Source: Prosapia bicincta
Taxonomy: Eukaryota > Arthropoda > Insecta > Hemiptera > Cercopidae
Assembly: GCA_036971475.1 (NCBI GenBank)
Contig: JBAIZL010000002.1
Span: 351,265,582 to 351,329,581, forward strand
Direction: 5' to 3'
DNA length: 64,000 bases
Shown: piece by piece, positions 18,794 to 26,595 of the stretch
Position numbering within the stretch: position 1 is the first letter of the stretch
How the letters are laid out: each line of letters opens with the position of its first letter
Notes under the pieces: model-generated
The model's database searches: none
What the model was told of the DNA's origin: nothing
The model's input: the letters and a program-made list of their open reading frames with translations, nothing else
Program-made: the position numbers and the translations under genes

Positions 18794-19726
18794 ATGGAGT
18801 TAAGGGAAAAGATTGTACGCGAATTACACGCACCAGCAAGAAGAAAATTTCCTAGACGAAATACTATCTTAAAAGGACTAGACGATAAATTTTTCCAAGC
18901 TGATCTTGTAGAGATGAGACCATACGCTAAGGATAATAAAGGTTTTAATTACATACTTACACTTATAGATTGTTTTACTAAAATTGCGCACGCTATTCCA
19001 TTAAAAAACAAGTCTTCGGAAAACGTTGCTAATGCTGTAGAGGGGCTATTGCTTCAAGAGAGGATTAAGAAACTCCAGACGGATGACGGTAAAGAATTTT
19101 TCAATAATCCATTCAAACAATTAATGAAGAAATATCGTATCAACCATTACTCTAGCAAGAGCGAAATTAAAGCTGCAATAATAGAACGTTTCAATAGAAA
19201 GCTAAAGAGTAAGATGTACAAGGTTTTCTCAAAAAGAGGATCATACGTCTGGCATGACGTATTACCTGTTTTGATAAACGAATACAATAATACGGTACAC
19301 AGGACTATCGGCGTGAAACCTGTAGACGTTAATAAAAAGAACGAACGAAAGTTGTTTGATCGTATAGTCCGGCAAACAAAACCGCATACGGAAAAACGAA
19401 TGCCGAAAAGGTTTTTCCTCGGTGATCAAGTGCGTATTAGCAAACACAAGCGCGTTTTTACCAAAGGATACCTTCCTAATTTTTCGAATGAAGTGTTTAC
19501 AGTTTACAGGATACAACCGACGTTTCCTGAGACTTATCTTTTGAAAGATCACAAAGGGGATATCATACAAGGTGGTTTCTACGGGCACGAGCTATCACCG
19601 TCTACAGTTGGAAACGTATATTTAGTTGAGAAAATACTCCGCAGAAAGGGCGATAAAGTTCTTGTGCGTTGGTTAGGTTTCGACCGCAGCCAGGATACGT
19701 GGATAAATAAAAAAGATTTAATCTAA
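18794..19726 (+). CDS. Retroviral-type integrase with C-terminal chromodomain
   Basis: A 310-aa DDE integrase that inserts the element and creates the 6-bp target duplication. The catalytic core is seen at QADLVEM (D37), TDDGKEF (D97) and AAIIERFNRK (E131), followed by the HRTIGVKP region. The C-terminal 50 residues (YLVEKILRRKGDKVLVRWLG, then the WINKKDL ending) form a chromodomain, which in related integrases directs insertion through histone marks. The N-terminal HHCC zinc finger of retroviral integrases is not evident. The frame is intact, with a TATA box 48 bases upstream. Confidence 0.95.
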   Translation: MELREKIVRELHAPARRKFPRRNTILKGLDDKFFQADLVEMRPYAKDNKGFNYILTLIDCFTKIAHAIPLKNKSSENVANAVEGLLLQERIKKLQTDDGKEFFNNPFKQLMKKYRINHYSSKSEIKAAIIERFNRKLKSKMYKVFSKRGSYVWHDVLPVLINEYNNTVHRTIGVKPVDVNKKNERKLFDRIVRQTKPHTEKRMPKRFFLGDQVRISKHKRVFTKGYLPNFSNEVFTVYRIQPTFPETYLLKDHKGDIIQGGFYGHELSPSTVGNVYLVEKILRRKGDKVLVRWLGFDRSQDTWINKKDLI

Positions 19727-19769
19727 TAACGGATGTACAGTATAATATGAGTCTGTAAGCAGGCAAGAA

Positions 19770-20489
19770 ATGGAAATATTAGAGCAAAAGGATAAATTTG
19801 TTGTTAAAAATATAGATCTTCTGACTGCTGATAAAACCACCCACAGTGAAGGGAAACACGGTGCATTACTTCCTGACACTGTAAGATGCATAGTCTCGGG
19901 GCCATCAAACTGCGGGAAAACAAACGTAGTGTTTAACCTGCTCACGCAAGCTAACGGACTGCGATTCAATAATGTATACATATTTTCCAAGTCGCTCAAC
20001 CAACCAAAGTATCTACTTTTGGAAAAGGTTATATCCGAGGTGCCAGGCGTCAATTGATTCAAATTTGATGTAAACGAAGAAATCATGGGACCAAGTAAAG
20101 CTCGACCGTATTCTGTATTTTTATTCGATGACGTTAGCTCGGAAAGACATCATCACATAACCACGTACATTGCCATGGGGCGACATAACATGATAGATTG
20201 TATTTACATAGGGCAAACCTATAGCAAAATCCCTAAGCAGCTATTACGAGATAACGCCAATCTCATTATAATGTTCAAGCAGGATGAGACTAACACGAGA
20301 CACGTATACAACGATCACGTAGGTGCTGATATGGAATACAACAGATTTAAACAGATATGTTCTACAGCGTGGAACGATCATTTCGGATTCCTAGTCGTCG
20401 ATAAGGAGCGTAACATCGATGAAGGTCGATACAGACTGGGATTTGACAGATACGTTGTAATAAACTCGCAGAGCGATTTACAATGTTAA
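19770..20489 (+). pseudogene. FtsK/HerA-type genome-packaging ATPase, one nonsense codon
   Basis: The DNA-packaging ATPase conserved in Polintons, virophages and adintoviruses. Walker A is GPSNCGKT (residues 44-51) and Walker B is SVFLFDDV. A likely sensor stretch is IYIGQTYSKIPKQLL. The frame runs from 19,770 to 20,489 (about 239 codons) but is interrupted by a TGA at 20,055-20,057. The sequence before and after it is in the same frame, so this is a point mutation, readthrough or sequencing error rather than two genes. Downstream codons are otherwise preserved, which suggests the break is recent. Confidence 0.9.
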
Positions 20490-20536
20490 CATTACGATAC
20501 AGCTATTCAACTGGATAACAAGCGCTAAGTAAATAC

Positions 20537-21444
20537 ATGGAGAAACAAAGGAAGTTGGTAAACGAAATAAAAGTGTTGAGCGATACCATCAGAAAAAAAA
20601 TGAAGCCTTGAAATTAGGCATAAGCGAAAGGGATAAATACTTGGAGACCACTTTCAAACCGATAGTAGAACCGTTAAAGAAGATATCTGAAAAACTCAGT
20701 GAAAACGCATGGATTGATGGTGACGCGCAAGACATAATACCCTTTAAACATGAGTCGGGCGCTGAGTTGACGGACACATCGGCAGACTATGTAACGGATG
20801 AAGATGATGGAAGAACGTCTGTTCACGAGTCAACTAAAGACGTCAGTATATTGAGCGACAATATATCGAGTAAAGGTCCTATGGGTAAAAAGTATTTATT
20901 AAAGATGTTAGATTCAATGTCTGATACAAGCAGGAAGAAACAATACCATACGTTCGGCGCTCGGTTGGCTAAAGACGGGACATTGGATATAGGTGACGCG
21001 AAATTGGAGATCACCAACAAAGATAACATACTGGTAAAGAATAAAACTTTTCGAGGTACGCGCGGTCTGTTCGAGCTAATCTTCAATTATATTCCAGAGA
21101 AATATACAAAAAGAGATCTCGAAAATTTTAAACGCATTTGCCAACTGACCAACGCTCATAGAAAGGGATACAGTTCTAACGCACCTGTGTACAGGAACAG
21201 GTCAAAGAAATATAAAAGAATTATAGCACATCTATTTCCTCCGAGAGAAGACAAGAGCAAATCAGGAGCTGGTGTGAATTTAAAAGACACTCAGCATACC
21301 AACGTTGTTTATTACAATAATGCAAACGAGTTAGTGAATCGTCTGCGTTTGTTATATGACTCTATGTCTGCAGGACACACGGGGCTAGAGAACGAGGTAG
21401 TGTCGTTGACAGAAGAATTAAAACGAAGAAACGTTATTGCTTAA
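20537..21444 (+). pseudogene. Uncharacterised Polinton family protein, paralogue 2, frameshift in an A-run
   Basis: Paralogue of the protein at 13,136. An ATG at 20,537 opens MEKQRKLVNEIKVLSDTI. The frame is lost at a run of A at 20,593-20,600, and the rest continues in another frame (LGISERDKYLETTFKPIVEP). The C-terminal domain contains FGARLAKDG, RGTRGLFELIFNYIPEK and TNAHRKGY, aligning with paralogue 1. The break lies in an 8-base homopolymer, so a sequencing error or polymerase slippage is as likely as decay. Paralogue 2 lies between the ATPase and structural genes, suggesting a virion or packaging role, which is inference only. Confidence 0.75.
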
Positions 21445-21458
21445 CTTCATTTATAAAG

Positions 21459-22310
21459 ATGAGCGTGGACAAGTTTGGTCGTCATCAAATCTCCAAGAGT
21501 AAAATCGCTGTTAGAGCTCAGCCAGGTGAACGGGGTCCCAAAGGACCTTCAGGCGTAGGATTTAAACTCACTAGAAACGGAAATTACGATATGCAAAACA
21601 AAATTATCGAAAATGTTGGTAGGCCTGTGTCATCAAACGATGCTGCTACATTGGAATACGTCAGGTCTGTGACACCGTTATTATCGAAAGATGGTTTCGA
21701 GTTCTACAACAAACGTTTGAGCGGAGTTGGTAACCCTATAGAACAGTTGGATGCCGTAAACATAGAAACTCTAGAAAGGTTCGCGTCTTCACTCTTCCAT
21801 TACATGCATACTGGAGACGGGAGAAGAGTAGCTTTACCGGGTGTAGATGGACGTACCTATTTAAACTGGAAGTACATCTTTGGTGGTACAAAGTTAAAGT
21901 TTATTCCAAAAGAGGAACCAGTCGCAAACAAGAGACAGAAGCAGGATTCAGTCAGACAACCGAAAGTTATAGCAGAACCTGGGAAAACATATAAGAACGA
22001 CTTTTCTGAAGGAGAAAATCGAAAATTGAGCAGTGGAGGGGATACAACGGACATCTTTGGTGGTACAAAGTTAAAGTTTATTCCAAAAGAGGAACCAGTC
22101 GCAAACAAGAGACAGAAGCAGGATTCAGTCAGACAACCGAAAGCTATAGCACAACCTGGGAAAACATATAAGAACGACTTTTCTGAAGGAGAAAATCGAA
22201 AATTGAGCAGTGGAGGGGATACAACGGATAATATAAATAGATACGATAACACAAGATGCAGAGTACACACGCACGAAAAAAGTGGAGAGTTGCACCTAGT
22301 CTGCAAATAG
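21459..22310 (+). CDS. Fibre/spike-like protein with collagen-like segment and 59-residue tandem repeat
   Basis: A 283-aa protein, starting 15 bases after the previous gene. Near the N-terminus is a short Gly-X-Y stretch (GERGPKGPSG). It is followed by modules of the kind seen in trimeric tail fibres: DMQNKIIENVGRPVSSNDAA, TLEYV, then LSGVGNPIEQLDAVNIETLE. The C-terminal half is a tandem duplication of 59 codons (21,876-22,052 and 22,053-22,229), basic and probably disordered, with a KRQK patch. The architecture suggests a virion surface fibre, by analogy only. Confidence 0.65.
   Translation: MSVDKFGRHQISKSKIAVRAQPGERGPKGPSGVGFKLTRNGNYDMQNKIIENVGRPVSSNDAATLEYVRSVTPLLSKDGFEFYNKRLSGVGNPIEQLDAVNIETLERFASSLFHYMHTGDGRRVALPGVDGRTYLNWKYIFGGTKLKFIPKEEPVANKRQKQDSVRQPKVIAEPGKTYKNDFSEGENRKLSSGGDTTDIFGGTKLKFIPKEEPVANKRQKQDSVRQPKAIAQPGKTYKNDFSEGENRKLSSGGDTTDNINRYDNTRCRVHTHEKSGELHLVCK
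21876..22229 (+). repeat. In-frame tandem duplication of 177 bp
   Basis: Two near-identical 177-bp units with only two or so base differences (GTT/GCT and GAA/CAA codons). The frame is preserved across the junction, so the duplication is recent and tolerated. Confidence 0.95.
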
Positions 22311-22355
22311 ATAGTATATATTCAAGAAAATATTTCAGTTTATAATATAGGAGAT

Positions 22356-22700
22356 ATGGTTGCATACCCGAAATACAGTACACCTGGAAGTAGGCTGGAA
22401 TCGTTCAACAACACCAGATTTGTATACTCCCGCCCTTATGCTTGGCAATTTGCAGAAGCCGGTTTTTTCTTTCACTCTCCACCTGATGGCGTTATATGCT
22501 TTTACTGTGGTGGTGGTTTAAAGGATTGGGAAGCACATGAATTTCCATGGATCGAACATGGTGGATGGTTTCCGAGGTGCGGTTATTTAAAATTAGTAAA
22601 GGGTGAGGATTTTGGAGCACGATGTCATGCTATGCGTAGGATGACGGTTTACTCATACCTAATACCAATACATCCCGCAAAGAAGAGGAAACAGGGATAA
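22356..22700 (+). CDS. Single-BIR inhibitor-of-apoptosis-like protein
   Basis: A 114-aa protein that is almost entirely one BIR domain. The zinc ligands C48-x2-C51-x16-H68-x6-C75 match the BIR signature exactly, with conserved RLESF before and WFPRC/YLKLV after. In animal IAPs, BIR domains bind caspases or IAP-antagonist peptides. There is no RING in this ORF; the element encodes a separate RING protein at 9628. The C-terminus is basic (KKRKQG). Capture from a host or viral IAP gene and later splitting is inferred. Confidence 0.93.
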   Translation: MVAYPKYSTPGSRLESFNNTRFVYSRPYAWQFAEAGFFFHSPPDGVICFYCGGGLKDWEAHEFPWIEHGGWFPRCGYLKLVKGEDFGARCHAMRRMTVYSYLIPIHPAKKRKQG

Positions 22701-22819
22701 GCAACGCGTTTATTGTACAAGGCTAATGTAATATATTGTTATATAGAGAGCGAAACTAAAAATAATACATATTTCAAATTTACTTCTTGAAGAGGAAACA
22801 TCCGTCATAAACTTACAAG

Positions 22820-23059
22820 ATGGCTTTGACTGCTAGATATATAGAGTATTATCCGCTACGCATCGAACAAAAAGATGCTGTTAACGTTTTCTCAACCGAG
22901 ATGAATAAGCTATTGGATCAAGGATTCAGCATGAGATTTACAGTCGGCGCCTCGAACTATGGAAAGGATACTACCGACGCTCGTGGAACGTCACCAATAT
23001 CTTATCCTCCAGAAGCGGAAAAACCAGCCGTTGACGGTATTGCGGAGGAGGGGAATTGA
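22820..23059 (+). CDS. Small hypothetical Polinton protein, 79 aa
   Basis: An open frame with ATG at 22,820 (MALTARYIEYYPLRIEQKDA). It is mildly amphipathic with a Pro-rich C-terminus and no recognised motif. It lies in the same orientation between the BIR and phospholipase genes and fits the density of the element, so it is probably real. Function unknown; a small structural or regulatory role is possible. Confidence 0.5.
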   Translation: MALTARYIEYYPLRIEQKDAVNVFSTEMNKLLDQGFSMRFTVGASNYGKDTTDARGTSPISYPPEAEKPAVDGIAEEGN

Positions 23060-23406
23060 TCGGAGAAGAGCTGTTACTTCCATTTACTATTTAGTTAAGT
23101 GTAATACAATGTAAATATTATTTTTTTGTTCAATAAAAAGTTAATGTGATACATGTGTTAGTAATTATTGTTGTAAAAAGAATAACAATTATTAAATATA
23201 TGCTACAAAAAAAATATAAAAAAATAATAAACAAAATAAAACAAGAAATAATTATTGCAAGCATTTGGATGTGATAGAGGTATTTCTTTATTTTAAAAAC
23301 TTGGTATGAAGTGGTTCGTTATTATAAAGTAACAAGTTTCTACAACAAATGGACATTCTATATGAAGTAACCGTGTAGATAAATAATAGATACATATATA
23401 TTTAAT
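23060..23406. other. AT-rich intergenic stretch of the Polinton
   Basis: No gene. Contains AATAAA-type polyadenylation signals (for example AATAAAAAG near 23,132), long A and T runs, and ATAAATAATAGATAC just before the next ATG. It probably holds the 3' end of one transcript unit and the promoter of the next. Confidence 0.5.
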
Positions 23407-23997
23407 ATGTTAAACGGTAAAACATTTAGTAACGGAAAGAAGTTTGTAAGAGAAGGAAGTGGTTTATCATCATCACTTGTAAGACTTGCGAAAAAAGCAG
23501 TCGGTATTATTCCAGTTAGTGCCGTAGTCAACAGGGCTATCGACGCTTTACCGGTGGAATTACACATACCGGGTGGGTATAGATATTGCGGACCAGGTAC
23601 AAAGTTGAAAAAACGTTTGGCACGAGGAGATCGGGGTATAAATAAGTTAGACGAAGCCTGTAAGGTCCACGACATAGTTTATTCCCGATATTCTGATTCA
23701 GCATCACGTTCTGTAGCAGACAGGGTTTTAGCAGAAAAAGCTTGGCAAAGGGCTAAGTCTAGTGACGCTAGTATTGGTGAAAGAGCGGCTGCTTTAGCGG
23801 TGGCCGGAGCGATGAAGGCAAAAAGTGCAATCGGAGGTGGACGGATGAAAAGGAGAATAAGAAAAAGACGTAAAAGGGTGCCTGTCAGAAGAGTTGGTCG
23901 AAAGAGGACAGACAGTAAGTACAGGAGAAGACGTAGGAACAATGGATCAAAAAACGGGAGGGGGTTGTACCTGCGACCGTACAGAAATGTGTATTAA
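23407..23997 (+). CDS. Parvovirus-VP1-type phospholipase A2 domain protein with arginine-rich tail
   Basis: A 196-aa protein. Residues 56-95 form a PLA2-like active site: the Ca-binding loop YCGPG at 60-64 and the catalytic HD pair in DEACKVHD at 88-89, the layout of the parvovirus VP1 unique region. The last 60 residues are extremely Arg/Lys-rich, which suits DNA or RNA condensation or nuclear targeting. In parvoviruses the domain helps particles leave endosomes; a similar virion role here is inferred. It lies directly upstream of the protease and capsid genes. The frame is intact. Confidence 0.85.
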   Translation: MLNGKTFSNGKKFVREGSGLSSSLVRLAKKAVGIIPVSAVVNRAIDALPVELHIPGGYRYCGPGTKLKKRLARGDRGINKLDEACKVHDIVYSRYSDSASRSVADRVLAEKAWQRAKSSDASIGERAAALAVAGAMKAKSAIGGGRMKRRIRKRRKRVPVRRVGRKRTDSKYRRRRRNNGSKNGRGLYLRPYRNVY

Positions 23998-24383
23998 ATA
24001 GTAGTAGAAAACTCGTATTACCGAACAAGGCATTGACGAATGAAGAGCTCGAACGTTACGCATACTGCCTTTCTCTACCGAATTTCAGAGGCGTCTTTAT
24101 GAGAGACAATCTTCCGTCAAAACCTCGTGGAAACGAATCAGCTATAGTGAACTTGGACAGCACCGTCGGGTCGGGAACGCATTGGGTCTGTTACAAAAAA
24201 TTAGGAAGCACAGTGTTTTACTTCGATAGTTTCGGCAACTTGCCACCACCATCGGAATTGAATCAGTATTTACGATCGGCAAAAACAATTCTATACAATT
24301 ATGAAAGAAGACAACCGGAAGACTCGTTAATTTGCGGCCATTTATGTTTAGAATTCCTGGCAAATAAAGTCAGTGTCATTTAA
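23998..24383 (+). CDS. Adenain-like cysteine protease, start codon unclear
   Basis: Maturation protease of the Polinton/adenovirus family (C5/C48-like). Counted from a TTG at 24,033, the catalytic His lies in SGTHWVCYKK (about 50), the Asp region in VFYFDSFGNLPPP (about 65) and the nucleophile in ICGHLCLEFL (C101). LPNFRGVFMRDNLP is the typical N-terminal signature. No ATG precedes this signature in frame; the frame is open further upstream and overlaps the end of the PLA2 gene. Either the ATG was lost (TTG at 24,033 or an earlier non-ATG start) or it is made with the upstream gene. It ends at 24,383, two bases before the penton ATG. Confidence 0.88.
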
Positions 24384-24384
24384 G

Positions 24385-25098
24385 ATGTCTTCGTACACGG
24401 TATCCCTTATTGGGGACGAGTCTATACTGAGGAGCGTGCTGTTTCCACCTTTAAGGCTGCACGAAGAAAGCCAGTGGGAAGCGGCTCTATTAGAATTCAC
24501 TACATACAATTCCATACCAAACGTCACCAAAGGCATTAACAACAAATTACACTACAGCAAAGCGGGTGACGTAAAAAACAATAAAATATACGAGATAGAA
24601 TTGCCTACAGGGTCTTACGAAATTGACGAAGTGAACAGAGTGTTACAGAGGTCCATACGTTACAGCAACTTTTCGCTTACGGCAAATAACAGCCTCCTTC
24701 GATGCGAAATAGTTACTAAATTCAACATACATTTCGATCAACCACATTCTATAGGATCGCTGTTGGGGTTTAAAAGAAACCTCGCACCGAACGAAGAAAA
24801 GAAACCTCATTTAGGCGATGAAGAGGTCAATATTATAAAGGTAAACAACATCGAAATTTCCTGTAACATCATAGACGGTTCTTACAAAAACGGAAAGAGG
24901 GAACATATTATACATTCGTTTTTTCCATCGGTTCCGCCGGGATATAAAATAATAGAAGTACCACAAAATCTGGTTTACTTGCCCATAAAATTCAGTTTGA
25001 TTTCAGAAGTCGTAGTGAGAGTGCTTGATCAAAACGGGGATCCAGTTGATTCTAGAGGAGAAACTATAAGCATCAGGTTGCATATAAAACGCGTATGA
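24385..25098 (+). CDS. Penton-like minor capsid protein
   Basis: A 237-aa protein from the ATG at 24,385, starting MSSYTVSLIGDESI. Its position directly before the major capsid gene, length and beta-rich pattern (ILRSVLFPPLRL, FTTYNSIPNV, the LPTGSYEIDEVNRVL motif, IGSLLGFKR) match the single jelly-roll minor capsid proteins of Polintons. The LPxGxYxIxxLN-type motif is the most diagnostic part. The stop at 25,096-25,098 overlaps the ATG of a small frame (ATGA), suggesting tight coupling. The frame is intact. Confidence 0.88.
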   Translation: MSSYTVSLIGDESILRSVLFPPLRLHEESQWEAALLEFTTYNSIPNVTKGINNKLHYSKAGDVKNNKIYEIELPTGSYEIDEVNRVLQRSIRYSNFSLTANNSLLRCEIVTKFNIHFDQPHSIGSLLGFKRNLAPNEEKKPHLGDEEVNIIKVNNIEISCNIIDGSYKNGKREHIIHSFFPSVPPGYKIIEVPQNLVYLPIKFSLISEVVVRVLDQNGDPVDSRGETISIRLHIKRV

Positions 25099-25328
25099 GT
25101 ATGGGGTTAGACTTTATTAACGATACTCTTGGTGGAACGAAATTCAGTTCTTGTGAACAGATAGAAAGGATAACAAGTGAGAACAAGACGTTTCTAGAAA
25201 GAATAGGTTTCACAGTTCTTAACGATGGATATATTAGACATAGGCCACGGTCCGGTGTTCGACGAAACGATTTGGGAGAAGGAGTATCACAGCCACAACC
25301 CTTACGCTTCATCCAGATTAGGAAATAA
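25095..25328 (+). CDS. Small overlapping frame before the major capsid gene
   Basis: A 77-codon frame whose ATG overlaps the penton stop as ATGA. It begins MSMGLDFINDTLGGTKFSS and overlaps the first 100 bases of the capsid gene in another frame. The tight ATGA junction and correct spacing suggest a translated small protein; alternatively it is a leader that lets ribosomes reach the capsid ATG at 25,225. No family recognised. Confidence 0.4.
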   Translation: MSMGLDFINDTLGGTKFSSCEQIERITSENKTFLERIGFTVLNDGYIRHRPRSGVRRNDLGEGVSQPQPLRFIQIRK

Positions 25329-26451
25329 CGACGAAATCCGTATTCCTATTCAATCGCAAGATGCGTACACTCTGCCGTCGGAGAGCTACCTGTACATCGA
25401 AGGAAAGGTGACGAAAAAAGATGGGACTTTGGGAACGGAAGTCCCGTTTGTGAATAACGCGATGTCGTATCTGTTCGAGGAGATTAGATATGAAATTTCC
25501 GGTGTTACGGTTGATTCCGTGAAACGCGTGGGAATAACCAGCACTCTAAAAGGCCTAGTATCTCTTTCGGCTCCAGATCGCAACATTATAAGAATGTCCG
25601 GTTGGTTGTTTCCTACCGATAGTAATGAAAAACCAAACTCAACAGGGAATTTTGACTTTTGTATTCCGCTTCAATTGTGGTTGGGGTTTGCAGAGGATTA
25701 CCGTAGAATAATAATGAACGTCCGTCAAGAGTTGGTTCTAATAAGATCTTCTTCAGACAACGATTGCATAATAGGAGCTACCGGTGCAACCGATGCCACA
25801 TTGGATTGGAAATGCGTTTTGGAAAAGATAGTATGGCGGGTGCCGCACGTGAGATTGTCTGATGAACACAAGGTCAGGCTTTTGAGAGAGCTAAACGATG
25901 ACCACGAGATCGTGGTACCATTTCGGAGTTGGGAGTTGCACGAATACCCCGTACTGCCGCAAACTCAGAGACATTCATGGACGATAAAAACGTCGAACCA
26001 AATGGAGAAACCAAGATTTGTAATTTTTGCATTTCAGACTAACAGGAAGCACGTCATTACAAGATATTCAACTAATTTCGATCATTGCAATTTTAAAAAC
26101 GTAAAACTGTTCCTAAACTCGCAGTTTTTCCCGTACGACAACGTTAGCGCCGATTTTTCGAAAAAACGTTATTCAATGCTGTACGAGATGTACGCTAAGT
26201 TTCAATCATCGTATTACGGGCGTAAGAACATGCCTCTGTTTTCTCCGGATTCGTATGAGGAATATTCACCAATAGTGGTTATTGATTGTTCGAAACAGAA
26301 CGAATCTGTGAAGAGCTCAACAGTTGATATCAGGTTAGAATTTGAGACAGCAGAAAATATTCCTGACAAAACGGCTGCTTACTGTTTGATTTTACACGAT
26401 ACGATAGTAACTTATACGCCTCTCACAGGGAGTGTAAAGAGAGTGTCGTAG
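25225..26451 (+). CDS. Major capsid protein, double jelly-roll type
   Basis: A 408-aa intact frame beginning MDILDIGHGPVFDETIWEKE. Its order after the penton gene, length and internal signatures (NDEIRIPIQSQDAYTLPSES, FVNNAMSYLFEEIRYEI, VPFRSWELHEYP and a C-terminal CLILHDTIVTYTPLTG) fit the Polinton double jelly-roll capsid protein, related to those of adenoviruses and virophages. It would form hexons of an icosahedral particle. Preservation of this gene together with penton, protease and PLA2 suggests the ability to make virions was under recent selection. Confidence 0.93.
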   Translation: MDILDIGHGPVFDETIWEKEYHSHNPYASSRLGNNDEIRIPIQSQDAYTLPSESYLYIEGKVTKKDGTLGTEVPFVNNAMSYLFEEIRYEISGVTVDSVKRVGITSTLKGLVSLSAPDRNIIRMSGWLFPTDSNEKPNSTGNFDFCIPLQLWLGFAEDYRRIIMNVRQELVLIRSSSDNDCIIGATGATDATLDWKCVLEKIVWRVPHVRLSDEHKVRLLRELNDDHEIVVPFRSWELHEYPVLPQTQRHSWTIKTSNQMEKPRFVIFAFQTNRKHVITRYSTNFDHCNFKNVKLFLNSQFFPYDNVSADFSKKRYSMLYEMYAKFQSSYYGRKNMPLFSPDSYEEYSPIVVIDCSKQNESVKSSTVDIRLEFETAENIPDKTAAYCLILHDTIVTYTPLTGSVKRVS

Positions 26452-26489
26452 AGGTGTTTTGTTTTGATCAGTGGGAGGGGGTGGCGATG

Positions 26490-26497
26490 TATATAAG
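26490..26497 (+). promoter_or_regulatory. TATA box of the 293-aa gene
   Basis: TATATAAG, 106 bases before the ATG at 26,596, following the capsid stop. Confidence 0.55.
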
Positions 26498-26595
26498 AAA
26501 GTCGGATGGAGTTGTTTTCATTTAAAACTTTGATCTCGGCCAGTCAAGATCACTTTCCAGACATTCATAGTTAGAAAGGACCTTGAACGCACATA

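Noticed and set aside
21857..22306. 149-codon minus-strand frame opposite the fibre-like gene
   Set aside because: Open only because the plus-strand repeat lacks the complementary stop triplets; it carries the mirror of the tandem repeat and no domain.
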